A program made the position numbers and the translations under genes. Under the pieces are notes generated by a model. It saw only the letters and a list, made by a program, of their open reading frames with translations. It was not told the DNA's origin and ran no database searches. A DNA stretch of 64,000 nt from an uncultured Lachnospiraceae bacterium (GTDB taxonomy: Bacteria; Bacillota; Clostridia; Lachnospirales; Lachnospiraceae). Within the stretch, counting starts at the first letter, position 1. Every line of letters begins with the position of its first letter. Positions 16,043 through 23,123 of the stretch are shown here, one piece after another. The stretch is taken from positions 62,001 through 126,000 of the forward strand of contig CAMWXE010000001.1 in assembly GCA_947178145.1 (NCBI GenBank), given 5' to 3'.

Positions 16043-16751
16043 TTAATTCATACCTCTTTAACAATTCCTGTATTATATCTACTTCATTAAACATCATAAT
16101 ATCAATAATTGATAAGTTATCAATAAATTCGTTCCTTTTTTGATCATAAATAATGTCTTCTTTTCGTGTATCTAGAAAATACAGTTTGATATTTTTACTC
16201 ATAAATATATTCTGATGATATAGTTTTCTTCCTCCACAAGGATTAATATAAACATCTGCCTTGAGTCTTTTACATATCTCCACAATTCTTTCCTCACCTT
16301 TTAACTCCTGGTTCTTAGGAATTTGAGACGAAACCAATATTTCTGTATTGATGCCTAAATAGGACATCACTTTTTGAATACTATATTTTATATATTCTGT
16401 TATATCATCATCAGAATTGTTAATAATGTCTTCGATTATAGGGGCAACTTTTCTATAACAAGGTGCTTTTCCATAAGCATTGCTTATAGTCTTAAAAAAA
16501 TCCTGTTTTTTTTCATGCGCAAATCTTAGTTTTGTATCCATGATTAATTTATTTTGTGAAGCCTTATCTACTGGGATCGTAAATCTGTAAGGCTTTCCAT
16601 TTAACAAAATGCTATTTCTATTTATATATCCGCGCATAATATAATTCACATCATTGAGTAAAACAAATTTATCCACAACATTAATCAATTGCCAGTACCC
16701 TATATAAGGCATAAAATACGGCTGCATTATACCTACTTTCATTTCCAACAT
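16035..16751 (-). CDS. WbqC-like family protein
   Basis: A 238-residue protein starting MKVGIMQPYFMPYIGYWQLI, the WbqC signature, with VDKFVLLNDVNYIMRGYINRN after it and YINPCGGRKLY near residue 175. This is normal length for the family. The start may be ATG 16751 or ATG 16742; neither has a strong ribosome-binding site. Members occur in O-antigen, capsule and flagellin-modification clusters and the mechanism is not settled. A second copy closes the visible part of the operon at 1-426. Confidence 0.82.
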   Translation of the reverse strand: MLEMKVGIMQPYFMPYIGYWQLINVVDKFVLLNDVNYIMRGYINRNSILLNGKPYRFTIPVDKASQNKLIMDTKLRFAHEKKQDFFKTISNAYGKAPCYRKVAPIIEDIINNSDDDITEYIKYSIQKVMSYLGINTEILVSSQIPKNQELKGEERIVEICKRLKADVYINPCGGRKLYHQNIFMSKNIKLYFLDTRKEDIIYDQKRNEFIDNLSIIDIMMFNEVDIIQELLKRYELNE

Positions 16752-16763
16752 CCAACCTTGAAT

Positions 16764-17894
16764 TCAAATTCTTTCAACATCCAGTTTTCTTTTTTCCATA
16801 AAATAGTCCAATATTTTTTTAATGTTCTTACTTTCAATACCTTCATACAATGGAACAACCAATACTTGCTTAGACAATTTCCGCGCTTTTTCAATGTCCT
16901 CATTGCGATACTTATTCCGAAAACACGCCTGATCTGCGGTCAGAGGGTAAAAATATTTTCTGGCATATATATCATTTTGTTTTAATATCTCATATAGTTC
17001 ATCTCTGCTCTTTCCATAATTCTCTTCTATCAAAATTGGAAAATATGCATAATTCTTTGTCGCATTCACATTCTCATCAAACAAGCGAATTCCATTTATG
17101 TTCAAAAATCCTTGTCTGTAATATTCATAACCTTCTTTTCTACTCTCTAACGCTTCTCCCATATGCTTAAGGTTACATAATCCCATAATAGCGCAAAATT
17201 CATTCATTTTGGCATTCGCACCAACATCTGTCACAAGTTCTTCTCCACGTATACCAAAGTTTTTCAAATTATATAGCTTTTCATAATATCTATGCTCTTT
17301 AAAAGTTACTGCTCCACCTTCTATTGTATTAAAAACCTTTGTCGCATGAAAACTAAAAACAGACGCATCTCCATAACTTCCAATTCCTCTTCCCCTATAT
17401 TTCACTCCAAAGGCATGTGCTGCGTCATATATAACTTTCAGATCATACTTGTCTGCAATTTTTTGTATTTCTTCAACATTACATATATTTCCATATACGT
17501 GAACTGGTATAATTGCAACAGTATGTTCCGTTATTAAGTCCTCAATTTTTGTTTCATCAATAGTGCCGTCACTTAACTTTATATCACAAAATACAGGTTT
17601 CAATCGGTTTCTTACAATCGCATGTGTCGTGGATATAAATGTAAACGGTGTTGTAATAACCTCTGCTCCCTCTGGAAATCCCATCATCTGAATCGCCAGT
17701 TCTAGTGCCATATGACCATTTACCATAAGGGACAACTCTGGCACATTTAAATATTCCTTTAATTCCTTTTCCAGTTGCTGATGATAGACTCCCATATTCG
17801 TAAGCCAGTGTGTATCCCATAGTATTTTAATAGCCTTTATATACTCCTCATATGGTGGCATGGAGGATTGTGTAACCAGTATTTTTTCACTCAT
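16764..17894 (-). CDS. DegT/DnrJ/EryC1 sugar aminotransferase (4-amino-sugar type)
   Basis: A 376-residue PLP enzyme. VNGHMALELAIQMM is the phosphate loop, VIYDAAHAFGVKYRG has the PLP Asp and the adjacent His, and SFHATKVFNTIEGGA has the Schiff-base Lys near residue 184. The SFHATK...IEGG form is typical of transaminases acting at C4 of dTDP-4-keto-6-deoxyhexoses (VioA and relatives), a different branch from the WbpE-like enzyme at 1169. ATG 17894 is chosen because AAGGGG lies upstream; the open frame continues to 18038 through the end of the previous gene. With a PglD-like acyltransferase and a WecF-like transferase it could supply a Fuc4NAc/Qui4NAc-type sugar. No sugar dehydratase is in the window. 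Confidence 0.83.
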   Translation of the reverse strand: MSEKILVTQSSMPPYEEYIKAIKILWDTHWLTNMGVYHQQLEKELKEYLNVPELSLMVNGHMALELAIQMMGFPEGAEVITTPFTFISTTHAIVRNRLKPVFCDIKLSDGTIDETKIEDLITEHTVAIIPVHVYGNICNVEEIQKIADKYDLKVIYDAAHAFGVKYRGRGIGSYGDASVFSFHATKVFNTIEGGAVTFKEHRYYEKLYNLKNFGIRGEELVTDVGANAKMNEFCAIMGLCNLKHMGEALESRKEGYEYYRQGFLNINGIRLFDENVNATKNYAYFPILIEENYGKSRDELYEILKQNDIYARKYFYPLTADQACFRNKYRNEDIEKARKLSKQVLVVPLYEGIESKNIKKILDYFMEKRKLDVERI

Positions 17895-17907
17895 TTTCCG
17901 TTTCCCC

Positions 17908-19269
17908 TTATCTCGCCATCTCCACATTCTGCACCATAACCGGCTTCCCCGTCTGCTGATACAGCTGCACGACGCTGCTGTGATCTCCATAATATGCGTC
18001 ACTGAGCGCGATTGCCCTGTCCACATCTGCGGTATCATCGTAGATTCCCCAGCCTTCTTCTATATATTTTCTGACTATCCTGTCATATTCTATCCAGAGC
18101 TGCGGGCGCATGCTTTCCACGGTTGCCTTGATTAGCGGGTGCGGTCTCCACAGGAGCGCCACCTCTTCCTGATTTTCTCTAAATACCTGAAATACAGATT
18201 CCATTTTCGCAAGCATTTTTTGGTTATGTGCCAGCAATCCGGCAATACTGGTATTATAGAATATAATCTTCTTCCAGCTCCCGTCTGGCTTCTGAATCAC
18301 TTTCAACCATTCTTCTGGTACCGCGATCTCTTCTCTGTTGGTACTTGTCACCTTGTCGAACTTCGGTGAGCCAAGTCCTAGAATTTTTTCTTCCCAGTAT
18401 TTTCTGGCTGTTTCACTGTAATCTTTGGAATCCTCCAAAAGTACTTTGATGTATACCTGCCGCATATCCTCTGACTGTACGATAACCTTGTCTGCGTTAT
18501 ACACCGCCGGCAGCGTACAGAAATGTTTCATGCCCTGTATTTTATTGTCTTCCTCAGGCTTGATTTCACCTAATACAAAATATGGTATGTAAATCAGCCT
18601 GTCCGTAAATTTCTTTAGATTTTCTGAAAAGAAAAACGGATGCACACTTGTGACTAGATTAATATTATCATATGGATTATGTATATAAATCATATCTGGA
18701 TGATGCTGCCCGAAATCAAACGTCTCATACTTTGTAATTGGAACATACTCCGGGTACTGATCCCCTTCGTAGTGCATCTCGCGAAAGCTCCCGTTTGGAT
18801 TCTTATCATAATATGGAATCGGAATTACATAAGCATCACAATTTGGATCTGCATCCGCCGCTTTCCACACACTTTCCAGGCTGTCCCACATACTCGCCTT
18901 GTATGGCAGAAATACTGCTTCTTTCCTGATTGGAATGTCATTTCTGACACTGTTTTCGACTTTGATCATCTTCTGCCGCAACAGCTTCAAGGTCTTGTTT
19001 CCGTTGGTCGCCTTAGGAGTTCCTTCCAGCTTTTGATGAATCTGATAAATAAGTTCACAGTATTCTTCTAACAACAAAACTGTCGGATGGCCTTCACCCT
19101 CTGTGTTCTCGATCAGGGTGCCTATCGTAACCCCACCTGTCTGACAGTCCTCCAAAAGTTCCATTGCCAGCTGAATAGATCCTTGTTCTATATATCGTTT
19201 AATCTGCTCCTGTGCCTCTTCCATCTGACGAATCAGAACTTCTATCTGTTGTTTCTGTGCTTTTCTCAT
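17908..19269 (-). CDS. CDP-glycerol glycerophosphotransferase-like protein
   Basis: A 453-residue protein, first gene of the glycan operon. Residues 1-110 are helical and charged (MRKAQKQQIEVLIRQMEEAQ), probably coiled-coil. The C-terminal part has IIFYNTSIAGLL near residue 340, LWRPHPLIKAT near 380, and SDAYYGDHSSVVQLYQQTGKPV at the end, matching the conserved HP and D-x-S motifs of the teichoic-acid glycerophosphotransferase family. These enzymes move glycerol- or polyol-phosphate from CDP-donors. No membrane segment is visible. It is preceded by a structured leader of about 200 bases from the promoter at 19479-19507. The acceptor is unknown; addition of a phosphopolyol to the cluster glycan is an inference. 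Confidence 0.7.
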   Translation of the reverse strand: MRKAQKQQIEVLIRQMEEAQEQIKRYIEQGSIQLAMELLEDCQTGGVTIGTLIENTEGEGHPTVLLLEEYCELIYQIHQKLEGTPKATNGNKTLKLLRQKMIKVENSVRNDIPIRKEAVFLPYKASMWDSLESVWKAADADPNCDAYVIPIPYYDKNPNGSFREMHYEGDQYPEYVPITKYETFDFGQHHPDMIYIHNPYDNINLVTSVHPFFFSENLKKFTDRLIYIPYFVLGEIKPEEDNKIQGMKHFCTLPAVYNADKVIVQSEDMRQVYIKVLLEDSKDYSETARKYWEEKILGLGSPKFDKVTSTNREEIAVPEEWLKVIQKPDGSWKKIIFYNTSIAGLLAHNQKMLAKMESVFQVFRENQEEVALLWRPHPLIKATVESMRPQLWIEYDRIVRKYIEEGWGIYDDTADVDRAIALSDAYYGDHSSVVQLYQQTGKPVMVQNVEMAR

Positions 19270-19343
19270 TTCCTGCTCCCAGTTAAGTCTTCTGTTTAAT
19301 TTGCAAAGAACCTTATCCTTTGTTCTTACCTTTATCTACGTGA

Positions 19344-19368
19344 AAGGATGCTGCACTTTCGCATCCTT
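19344..19368 (-). promoter_or_regulatory. Leader hairpin of the glycan operon
   Basis: Perfect 8-bp inverted repeat AAGGATGC / GCATCCTT with a 9-base loop in the untranslated leader, 75-100 bases before the first gene. No T-run follows on the minus strand, so it does not look like a terminator. It may be an RNA element used for regulation or antitermination of this very long operon. Confidence 0.4.
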
Positions 19369-19416
19369 CTACACTTGACTTCGGATTTTCCGCGGCTGTT
19401 TCTTCGCGTCCTGAAA

Positions 19417-19473
19417 CGATATAAAATTTATCATAAGGATTATTCAAGTCCTTTTTCACATAATTTTATATCG
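19417..19473 (-). repeat. Inverted repeat at the 5' end of the glycan-operon transcript
   Basis: Perfect 11-bp arms CGATATAAAAT / ATTTTATATCG (19417-19427 and 19463-19473) around a 35-base spacer that itself contains AAGGA...TCCTT. It starts just after the predicted -10 box, so the transcript would begin with a long stem-loop. This may protect the 5' end or act as an operator. Confidence 0.5.
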
Positions 19474-19478
19474 GTATT

Positions 19479-19507
19479 AGTCTACCACGTTTTGCGTTAA
19501 TTGACAA
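19479..19507 (-). promoter_or_regulatory. Predicted sigma-A promoter of the glycan operon
   Basis: TTGTCA (19507-19502), a 17-base spacer, then TAGACT (19484-19479) on the minus strand. The start would fall near 19472, giving a leader of about 200 bases. This is the only clear promoter I found for the block from 19269 down to the left edge, although the gaps at 8901-9063 and 7231-7370 could hold weaker ones. Confidence 0.65.
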
Positions 19508-19638
19508 TTCTTTTTTCAAAATTTAACACAAAATCGATGGCAAAAACAGTTAGAAAGATATGGAAAAAAGGTAATATTCGACGATTGATACAATATCCCA
19601 TAGCAAACAATCCATGGATTCATCCCACAAAAAGCACA

Positions 19639-19670
19639 AAATAGCCTGCCTGAAAACTGACAGGCTATTT
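19639..19670. terminator. Hairpin terminator downstream of recJ
   Basis: Perfect 10-bp stem AAATAGCCTG / CAGGCTATTT, A-rich on one side and T-rich on the other, 14 bases past the recJ stop. It ends the recJ transcript before the glycan-operon promoter. The rest of the 19508-19638 interval is AT-rich and shows nothing clear. Confidence 0.75.
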
Positions 19671-19683
19671 TATTCTCTATATT

Positions 19684-21489
19684 TTATTGGTAATACTTCA
19701 TAACCATCTGCAGGGATACATTCCCCCGGTACTCATTCACATCAGGATAATACACGATTGATAAGACAATCGGCTCTGATTTTGTATCAGAATTCTCCTG
19801 CGTTTTCAGATGATACAATCGATCCAAAGCCCCGGCGCCATACTTCTGCGCCACATATTCGTGAAATTTTCCGATATCGCCAAAGTATATCAGCTCATAC
19901 CTTCTGCCATCCTCATCCGCTACAGTATACTTTCCTACATTGTGATTTGCTCCAAGCACTCTTCCGCTGACAAAGCGGACGTTTTTCTGCGCAAACTGTG
20001 GCTTCGGATTTCCATTTCCAAACGGTTCGAGTCGGTCAAGTTCCGCGATAAAGTCAAAGCTCGCATATGCCATCGGCATTGGCACATCAATCAATACCTT
20101 TTCCTCAAAATCCTCGTCTGTAAGCGAACAATTCTCATTGAGCCTGCGCCGGAATTCGTCTACATGCTCCTCTGCAAGAGACAGCCCCGCAGCAAGCTTA
20201 TGTCCCCCATATTTGGTAAACAACTCCTTGCATTTTGTCATTTCATCGTACATGTGAAACGCCTCAATCGAACGGCCGGAGCCCTTCACCCCCTCCTCCG
20301 CTCTAGTGAGTACAAAGGTCGGTTTCCCATATTTTTCACGAATCCTGCCCGCTATAATACCGGCAAGACTCTCATGCACCTCAGGCAGATACACGACAAG
20401 CACTCTATCCATGCCAAGTCCGCCATTCTCAATCTGGACTACCGCTTCAGCCACCCCTTTTAAGGTAAGTTCCTTTCTGCTGTCATTCATGGCCTTTAAG
20501 TCACCTGCCAGCATTGCCGCCCGTTCCCTGTCCTTTGTCTGAAAGAGTTCCAAAGCATTCACCGCCGTATCAAGCCTCCCTGTTGCATTCAGGCAGGGGC
20601 CAAGCACAAATCCAATCGTGTATGGCTTGATGTGCGACGGATCGGTCCCCGTCGCCTGCATCAGCGATCGCAAACCGATATTGCGCGTATTCGCCATCAG
20701 TTCCAGTCCATTTTTTACGATAATACGATTCTCATCGCGCAGCTCCATCACATCACCGATGGTGGCAAATGCCGCAAACTCCAGCAGTTCCAGTCCAATC
20801 TCAGACTCCATCACATCGCGCCAGTCTGTGTGCGCTCTTTTTGCCAGCAGCGCTAAGACCAGTTTATACGCCACGACTGCACCACATATCTCAGGAAATG
20901 GATATCCGCAGTCCTCCTGTTTGGGATCTACGACCGCCATTGCCTGGGGTACTTTGTATCGTCTTTCCCCGTCTATCTCATCGTATGGAACCTCATGATG
21001 GTCTGTCACAATCACAGTCATCCCAAGAGAATTGGCAAACGCTATCTGCTCATAGGCAGCTATGCCGTTGTCACATGTAAGTACTGTGTCAGTGCCCGCA
21101 TCGTATGCCTCCTGTATCAGATGATCATTTAGTCCATAGCCGTCATATATTCTGTGCGGTATCGCAGTATCCACATGCGCGCCGCACTCCGTAAGCCCTC
21201 TGTATAAGATGTAAGTGGAACAAATTCCATCGATGTCATAGTCCCCTATGATACGGATATGCTTCTCCTCTGCGGCCTTGTGCAGCAGAATATCCACCGC
21301 TTTGTCCATATCTTTCAGAAGCTCTGGCGCATACAGCTCTGCCCTGGTGCCATTCAGAAATTTGTTGATATCTCTGTCCTCCACGACATCCCGGTTTCTG
21401 ATAATGCGCGCAAGCACCAGACTGATCTGATATTTCTTAGCTATCGCGTTGAAATCTGCCCTTTTTGCCGCTACCATCCATTTACTCAT
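19684..21489 (-). CDS. recJ: Single-stranded-DNA-specific exonuclease RecJ
   Basis: A 601-residue protein of the DHH phosphoesterase family at the expected length. IIGDYDIDGICSTYIL (motif I, near residue 80), VIVTDHHEVP (the DHH motif, near residue 158) and FATIGDVMEL are present, as are the DHHA1-domain segments GSGRSIEAFHM and GGHKLAAGLSL near residue 410. An OB-fold-like C terminus follows. RecJ degrades single-stranded DNA 5' to 3' in recombination and mismatch repair. It is followed by a strong hairpin terminator and lies 52 bases after the acyl-ACP thioesterase gene. Confidence 0.95.
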   Translation of the reverse strand: MSKWMVAAKRADFNAIAKKYQISLVLARIIRNRDVVEDRDINKFLNGTRAELYAPELLKDMDKAVDILLHKAAEEKHIRIIGDYDIDGICSTYILYRGLTECGAHVDTAIPHRIYDGYGLNDHLIQEAYDAGTDTVLTCDNGIAAYEQIAFANSLGMTVIVTDHHEVPYDEIDGERRYKVPQAMAVVDPKQEDCGYPFPEICGAVVAYKLVLALLAKRAHTDWRDVMESEIGLELLEFAAFATIGDVMELRDENRIIVKNGLELMANTRNIGLRSLMQATGTDPSHIKPYTIGFVLGPCLNATGRLDTAVNALELFQTKDRERAAMLAGDLKAMNDSRKELTLKGVAEAVVQIENGGLGMDRVLVVYLPEVHESLAGIIAGRIREKYGKPTFVLTRAEEGVKGSGRSIEAFHMYDEMTKCKELFTKYGGHKLAAGLSLAEEHVDEFRRRLNENCSLTDEDFEEKVLIDVPMPMAYASFDFIAELDRLEPFGNGNPKPQFAQKNVRFVSGRVLGANHNVGKYTVADEDGRRYELIYFGDIGKFHEYVAQKYGAGALDRLYHLKTQENSDTKSEPIVLSIVYYPDVNEYRGNVSLQMVMKYYQ

Positions 21490-21541
21490 ATCTTAACCAA
21501 ACCCTTCTATTATGCAAATCTATGCATAAACTACGCATTAT

Positions 21542-22258
21542 TTATTCCAATACATCCATCATGAACTCCACCACCGCATAGATGCCGCCAGCACTATCCT
21601 TCAATACGACCTGATGTTTGTCCTCTGCCCGAATCACAACTGCGATCACTTCGTCCCCACAGCGCGCAGCCTTCCTGTACTCCACTCTCAGCTCCTGGAT
21701 CACTGTCTCCTCAGGCAGCGTCTCCATTGCAAGTTTTACATACTCTACATTATTCATGTGCTGATTGGAGTCAATCTGATATTTCCTGACCCGAAAATGT
21801 TCCTGCACTTCCCCGTCACCCAGCAGTACAATTTTTCTCGGTGCATACTCCATCTCAAGTCTGGGTTCCAGCACATATCCATCGTGCATCTCCTGTGTTG
21901 GCTTTGATGGACAGCGTTTCTCTGTGTCAATGAGTGTCCATATGGATGCTGCCTTGACAATCGCAGTCCCATCTTCCCCTGTCATCATAAAATTTCGATA
22001 ACCCAAAAAACCTCTGAATTCATAAGGCGCCGTCGCAATCCGAATCCGCTCGTTGAGTCCTGGGCGTCTGTCAATCACAATCTGCCATGAGCTCAACAGC
22101 CACGCGACATGTCTGTCGTAGAGATACCCGACAGTGATGCGCCCGTTTTCCGCCTCAAAAATCGCTGCATCCTGAAAACAATCCAGTATCGCAGGTATTG
22201 TCATGCGCAATGACGCATCCATAGCGCTGTAACCCACATTCATCTCATATGTATACAT
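21542..22258 (-). CDS. Acyl-ACP thioesterase (FatA/FatB-like)
   Basis: A 238-residue double hot-dog protein. The N-terminal half has SAMDASLRMTIPAILDCFQDAA and VAWLLSSWQIVIDRRP; the second half has YQIDSNQHMNNVEYVKLA, where the Asp/Asn/His set of the thioesterase active site sits near residue 165. It hydrolyses acyl-ACP to free fatty acid. The start MYTYEMNVGYS has GAGG upstream, four bases after the TraX-family gene. A link to the ACP-dependent glycan modification is not implied; such genes are common housekeeping-like genes in Lachnospiraceae. Confidence 0.85.
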   Translation of the reverse strand: MYTYEMNVGYSAMDASLRMTIPAILDCFQDAAIFEAENGRITVGYLYDRHVAWLLSSWQIVIDRRPGLNERIRIATAPYEFRGFLGYRNFMMTGEDGTAIVKAASIWTLIDTEKRCPSKPTQEMHDGYVLEPRLEMEYAPRKIVLLGDGEVQEHFRVRKYQIDSNQHMNNVEYVKLAMETLPEETVIQELRVEYRKAARCGDEVIAVVIRAEDKHQVVLKDSAGGIYAVVEFMMDVLE

Positions 22259-22262
22259 TTCC

Positions 22263-22964
22263 TCATCCCTTTCCCATCAGATAAAACCGCAGCAGCCCAA
22301 AAAGCAGCAGATGCAGCGGATATATCGCATAAAACAAATATTTCATCTGTCTTCCGCGCTCTCCATTGTAGAAGTGTATTGGTATCACTGCAAGCGGCGC
22401 TGTTTTCTCATATGCAAACGCACCGATTACGGCGATATTCCGAATCCACTCCTGCATATTCCTGATGTAGTAAAACATGACAATAAACAGAACGCCTTCC
22501 CAGTGGTAATCAACATCCAGAATCTCACCTGCATACGCAGCCAGCACAATGACGATCAGCTTTAACAGGATATAACGCATCTCATATCTTGTATGAAACT
22601 TCTCCAGAATCATTAGTACACACAGCCCAATGCACAACGTGAAGTATACATTCTGTCCCTGCAAGTAGACAACTTTCCCAAATATTGCCATATCAAACGG
22701 AATCTCTGATATCACTGCAAACAAAAAGCAGTTTCTCAGATACTTTACCGCACTCCTCGTATGAAAGAAACCCTCCACAAGCAGAAAGCAATAGATCGGA
22801 AAAGCAATTCTGCCGATTCTTCTCATAACGAGATAGACATTGTAATCAAAGCCTGCCATCTGTGTGTAAACCGCAGCCGCAAAGTGGTCAATCACCATGG
22901 TCACCACTGCAATCCATTTGAGAATTGCCGCCGAAATTCCAAATCTCTTTTGTGCATGTTCCAT
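22263..22964 (-). CDS. TraX-family membrane protein
   Basis: A 233-residue hydrophobic protein with about six to seven predicted membrane segments. The start is LKWIAVVTMVIDHFAAAVY, typical of TraX-family proteins, followed by RRIGRIAFPIYCFLLVEGF and MKYLFYAIYPLHLLLFGLLR near the C terminus. The F-plasmid TraX acetylates pilin; chromosomal homologues in Firmicutes are uncharacterised and resemble membrane acyltransferases. It is adjacent to the acyl-ACP thioesterase gene. Confidence 0.8.
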   Translation of the reverse strand: MEHAQKRFGISAAILKWIAVVTMVIDHFAAAVYTQMAGFDYNVYLVMRRIGRIAFPIYCFLLVEGFFHTRSAVKYLRNCFLFAVISEIPFDMAIFGKVVYLQGQNVYFTLCIGLCVLMILEKFHTRYEMRYILLKLIVIVLAAYAGEILDVDYHWEGVLFIVMFYYIRNMQEWIRNIAVIGAFAYEKTAPLAVIPIHFYNGERGRQMKYLFYAIYPLHLLLFGLLRFYLMGKG

Positions 22965-22998
22965 GTCTCCTCCTCCTGGAATGAACCAAACTATCGAG

Positions 22999-23018
22999 CC
23001 GGGAAGACTTTCCCGGGA
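22999..23018 (-). terminator. Possible hairpin after secDF
   Basis: CCGGGAA-GAC-TTTCCCGG lies in the 160-base gap between secDF and the TraX-family gene. It is GC-rich but not followed by a T-run on the minus strand, so it may be a weak terminator or an mRNA-stability hairpin. The same gap holds two copies of the palindrome GCTGCAGC. Confidence 0.35.
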
Positions 23019-23123
23019 AGAATTCCCTGTTCGCCGCGCAGGGCATTTCTATATGAATCCCTGTGCATATGACGAAAGCTGCAGCATAAAAGCTGCAGCC
23101 CCACCAAAACCTCTTTATGCCTC

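Noticed and set aside
19417-19473. Inverted repeat as an invertible promoter
   Set aside because: The predicted promoter lies outside the arms, the spacer is only 35 bases and no invertase gene is nearby; a 5' stem-loop is more likely.
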